Below the pieces are notes generated by a model, which saw nothing but the letters and a program-made list of their open reading frames with translations, did not search any database and was not told where the DNA came from. A stretch of DNA of 37,435 bases from Planctomycetota bacterium (GTDB lineage: Bacteria; Planctomycetota; UBA1135; GCA-002686595), in NCBI GenBank assembly GCA_016872755.1, contig VGZE01000019.1:1-37435 (forward strand). The letters run 5' to 3'. The position numbers were made by a program, and so were the translations under genes. Positions 35,861 to 37,435 of this stretch are shown here, piece by piece. The first letter of the stretch is position 1. Each line of letters opens with the position of its first letter.

Positions 35861-37435
35861 CGGTGGCGTCGGAAGGACCCAGGGGTCGAGCGGACGCGTC
35901 GGCGCGCGTGCTCTCGAGCTCGTGCAGGCGTTCCTCGAGCTGCACGAGGGTCGCTTCGAGCTGTTGCAGCCTGGACTCGCGAGCCGCCAGCACCTCGCGA
36001 TGCTCGTCCAGTCGGCGCTCACGGTCGGCCAGCACGTCGCGGTGCTCGGCCAGCAGCGAGTCGCGGTGTGCCAGCACCTGCGAGTACTCGCCCAATTGCC
36101 GCGACAGCTGCTCGCCGCGGTCGCGCAGCCGCGCCAGCTCGATCTCCTGCTCGGCGCAGTGCGAAGCATAGGTGTCGCGCGCGCTGCCCGCCTCGCGCAA
36201 CTCCGATTCCAATTGAGCGCGCAGGCCCTCCAGCTCGCCTTGGCGTTCCAAGGAGGCCGCCAACTCCTTCTCCAGGGCCGCGATCTCCGCGCGCGCATTC
36301 GCCTCGCGCACGCCCTGCTCTTGCCGGTGCTTGCGGTGTCCGTCGAGATCGGCCGCCAATTCGGCCGCGCTACGGCGCAATTCCCTGACTTCGCGCTCCA
36401 GCTCGCGCCGCAGTCCGCGATGTCCGTCGAGATCGGCCTGCAGGTCGCTGATCGCGCGCGCCTGCTGATCGCGCTCGCTGCGCAGGTCGAAACACAGCGC
36501 CCGGTGTCCCGTCAGATCTCGCGACAGGTCTTCGATCACGAGTTGAGCTTCGCGCGAACGCGTCTCGGCCGCGTGCAACGCCGCCCGCACGTCTTCGAGC
36601 TCCTTGGAGAGCGCTGCGCGGAGGCTGCCGCGCAGCTCGATTTCGGCCTGATCGCGCTCGATCTCCGCTCGCAATGCCGTGGCGGCCTGCTCGAGTTCCC
36701 ACTTGGCGGCGCTATGGCCGGCCAAGTCGCGCGACAGCTCCTCGATCACCTGCTGCTGGTCCTCGATCAGCTTGGCGCGCTCGCGGGCGGCACCACGCGC
36801 GACCTCCAATTCGTTCTCGAGTTCGCGGACCGCGCCGCGGTGACCGCTGAGGTCCTGCGTGAGCGTGCGAATCACCTGCTCTTGCTCCTGCAGGGCACGC
36901 TCGGAAGCCGAGCGCTCGGCCCGATGCCCGGCGAGGTCCCGCTCCAGGGCCACGAGCACCACCGCCTGCTCCTTGGCGCGCTTCTCGTGCTCGGCCAGCA
37001 CCTTCGCCACCTCCTTGCGCTCCTTGTGCAGCTCGGCGCGCTCGGACTTGTGCCCGGCGAGGTCCTGCTCCAGCGCCGCGATCACCGCCTCCTGCTCCTT
37101 GGCGCGCTTCTCGTGCTCGGCCAGCACCTTCGCCACCTCCTTGCGCTCCTTGTGCAGCTCGGCGCGCTCGGACTTGTGCCCGGCGAGGTCCTGCTCCAGC
37201 GCCGCGATCACCGCCGCCTGCTCCTTGGTGCGCTTCTCGTGCTCGGCCAGCACCTTCGTCGCCTCCTTGCGCTCCTTGTGCAGCTCGGCGCGCTCGGACT
37301 TGTGACCGGCGAGGTCCTGCTCCAGCGCCGCGATCACCGCCGCCTGCTCCTTGGCGCGCTTCTCGTGCTCGGCCAGCACCTTCGCCGCCTCCTTGCGCTC
37401 CTTGTGCAGCTCGGCGCGCTCGGACTTGTGCCCGG
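35856..37435 (-). CDS. Long repetitive coiled-coil protein, 5' end beyond the window
   Basis: At least 526 residues remain; the true start is beyond 37435, because the repeat frame continues unbroken to the edge. It is nearly continuous heptad coiled coil, rich in Glu, Arg, Ala, Leu and Lys. A DL-x-GH motif recurs (DLAGHKSERAEL, DLSGHRGAVREL, DLTGHRALCFDL, DLDGHRGLRREL) with spacings of 42, 42, 42, 28, 42, 70, 28 and 28 residues, always multiples of fourteen, so it stays in heptad register. The C-terminus (LAEHRDVLADRERRLDEH) has a related LxEHR repeat, then a short non-helical tail. I cannot name a family; a structural or scaffolding role, perhaps filament-like, is inferred. Confidence 0.82.
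   Translation of the reverse strand, partial: GHKSERAELHKERKEAAKVLAEHEKRAKEQAAVIAALEQDLAGHKSERAELHKERKEATKVLAEHEKRTKEQAAVIAALEQDLAGHKSERAELHKERKEVAKVLAEHEKRAKEQEAVIAALEQDLAGHKSERAELHKERKEVAKVLAEHEKRAKEQAVVLVALERDLAGHRAERSASERALQEQEQVIRTLTQDLSGHRGAVRELENELEVARGAARERAKLIEDQQQVIEELSRDLAGHSAAKWELEQAATALRAEIERDQAEIELRGSLRAALSKELEDVRAALHAAETRSREAQLVIEDLSRDLTGHRALCFDLRSERDQQARAISDLQADLDGHRGLRRELEREVRELRRSAAELAADLDGHRKHRQEQGVREANARAEIAALEKELAASLERQGELEGLRAQLESELREAGSARDTYASHCAEQEIELARLRDRGEQLSRQLGEYSQVLAHRDSLLAEHRDVLADRERRLDEHREVLAARESRLQQLEATLVQLEERLHELESTRADASARPLGPSDATG
36972..37435 (-). repeat. 126-bp tandem repeat within the coiled-coil gene
   Basis: Four copies, starting near 36972, 37098, 37224 and 37350, almost identical in DNA, each encoding 42 residues with DLAGHKSERAELHKERKE. 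The copy left of 36972 is more diverged, and the window ends inside the fourth. Such near-identity at the DNA level implies recent duplication and possible length variation or assembly collapse. Confidence 0.88.

Noticed and set aside
36972-37435. A CRISPR array or satellite
   Set aside because: The repeats are 126 bp, contiguous without spacers, stay in frame and code for coiled coil.

Overview
The window is about 37 kb of very GC-rich, gene-dense bacterial chromosome. Several features together suggest a member of Planctomycetota or a close relative: an ECF sigma factor directly followed by a membrane-anchored Hanks-type kinase, large secreted FG-GAP/ASPIC and Kelch proteins, a type III glutamine synthetase, and a secreted-protein beta module I associate with that phylum. 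There is no rRNA here, so this placement is inference. I see no phage, transposon, integron or CRISPR array. The XerC-type recombinase looks like a housekeeping enzyme.

Layout. 1-4.3 kb (minus strand): the start of a pabB-like chorismate enzyme, an MFS exporter overlapping it, and a secreted FG-GAP protein. 4.4-6.75 kb (plus): a small secreted coiled-coil protein, a lipoprotein and XerC. 6.77-10.0 kb (minus): an operon of a DprE2-like reductase, a DprE1-like FAD oxidase and a lipoprotein. 10.07-15.2 kb (plus): a 1190-residue TPR/FG-GAP/ASPIC protein and a Kelch-type protein. 15.1-16.7 kb: a drug/metabolite transporter divergent from a Nudix hydrolase. 16.8-20.3 kb (plus): ECF sigma factor, Ser/Thr kinase and a 109-residue protein. 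20.4-23.6 kb: a DAO-type FAD oxidoreductase convergent with thiC, then a very acidic 126-residue protein. 23.9-26.8 kb: glutamine synthetase III, an HD hydrolase, and a minus-strand tRNA with a CAU anticodon.

27.1-33.6 kb holds the most interesting locus. A thiol (cysteine) dioxygenase is divergent from an operon encoding a ferredoxin-NrfD fusion protein, a Tat-less molybdopterin oxidoreductase with a cysteine Mo ligand, and a secreted trypsin-like protease. I infer a cysteine-sulfur oxidation module: cysteine to cysteine sulfinate, then to sulfite, with the sulfite oxidised by a SoeABC-like complex facing the cytoplasm. The substrate is not proven by sequence. 33.7-37.4 kb: a CBS-domain protein, convergent with a FecR-like secreted protein and an McsB-type protein arginine kinase. 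Last comes a long coiled-coil protein with 126-bp tandem repeats that runs off the window.

A genome-style signal runs through the window. A TA-N3-T hexamer lies exactly six bases before the start codon of four unrelated genes and a short distance before several more. This is the geometry expected of leaderless or very short-leader transcripts, and it helped decide several start codons.
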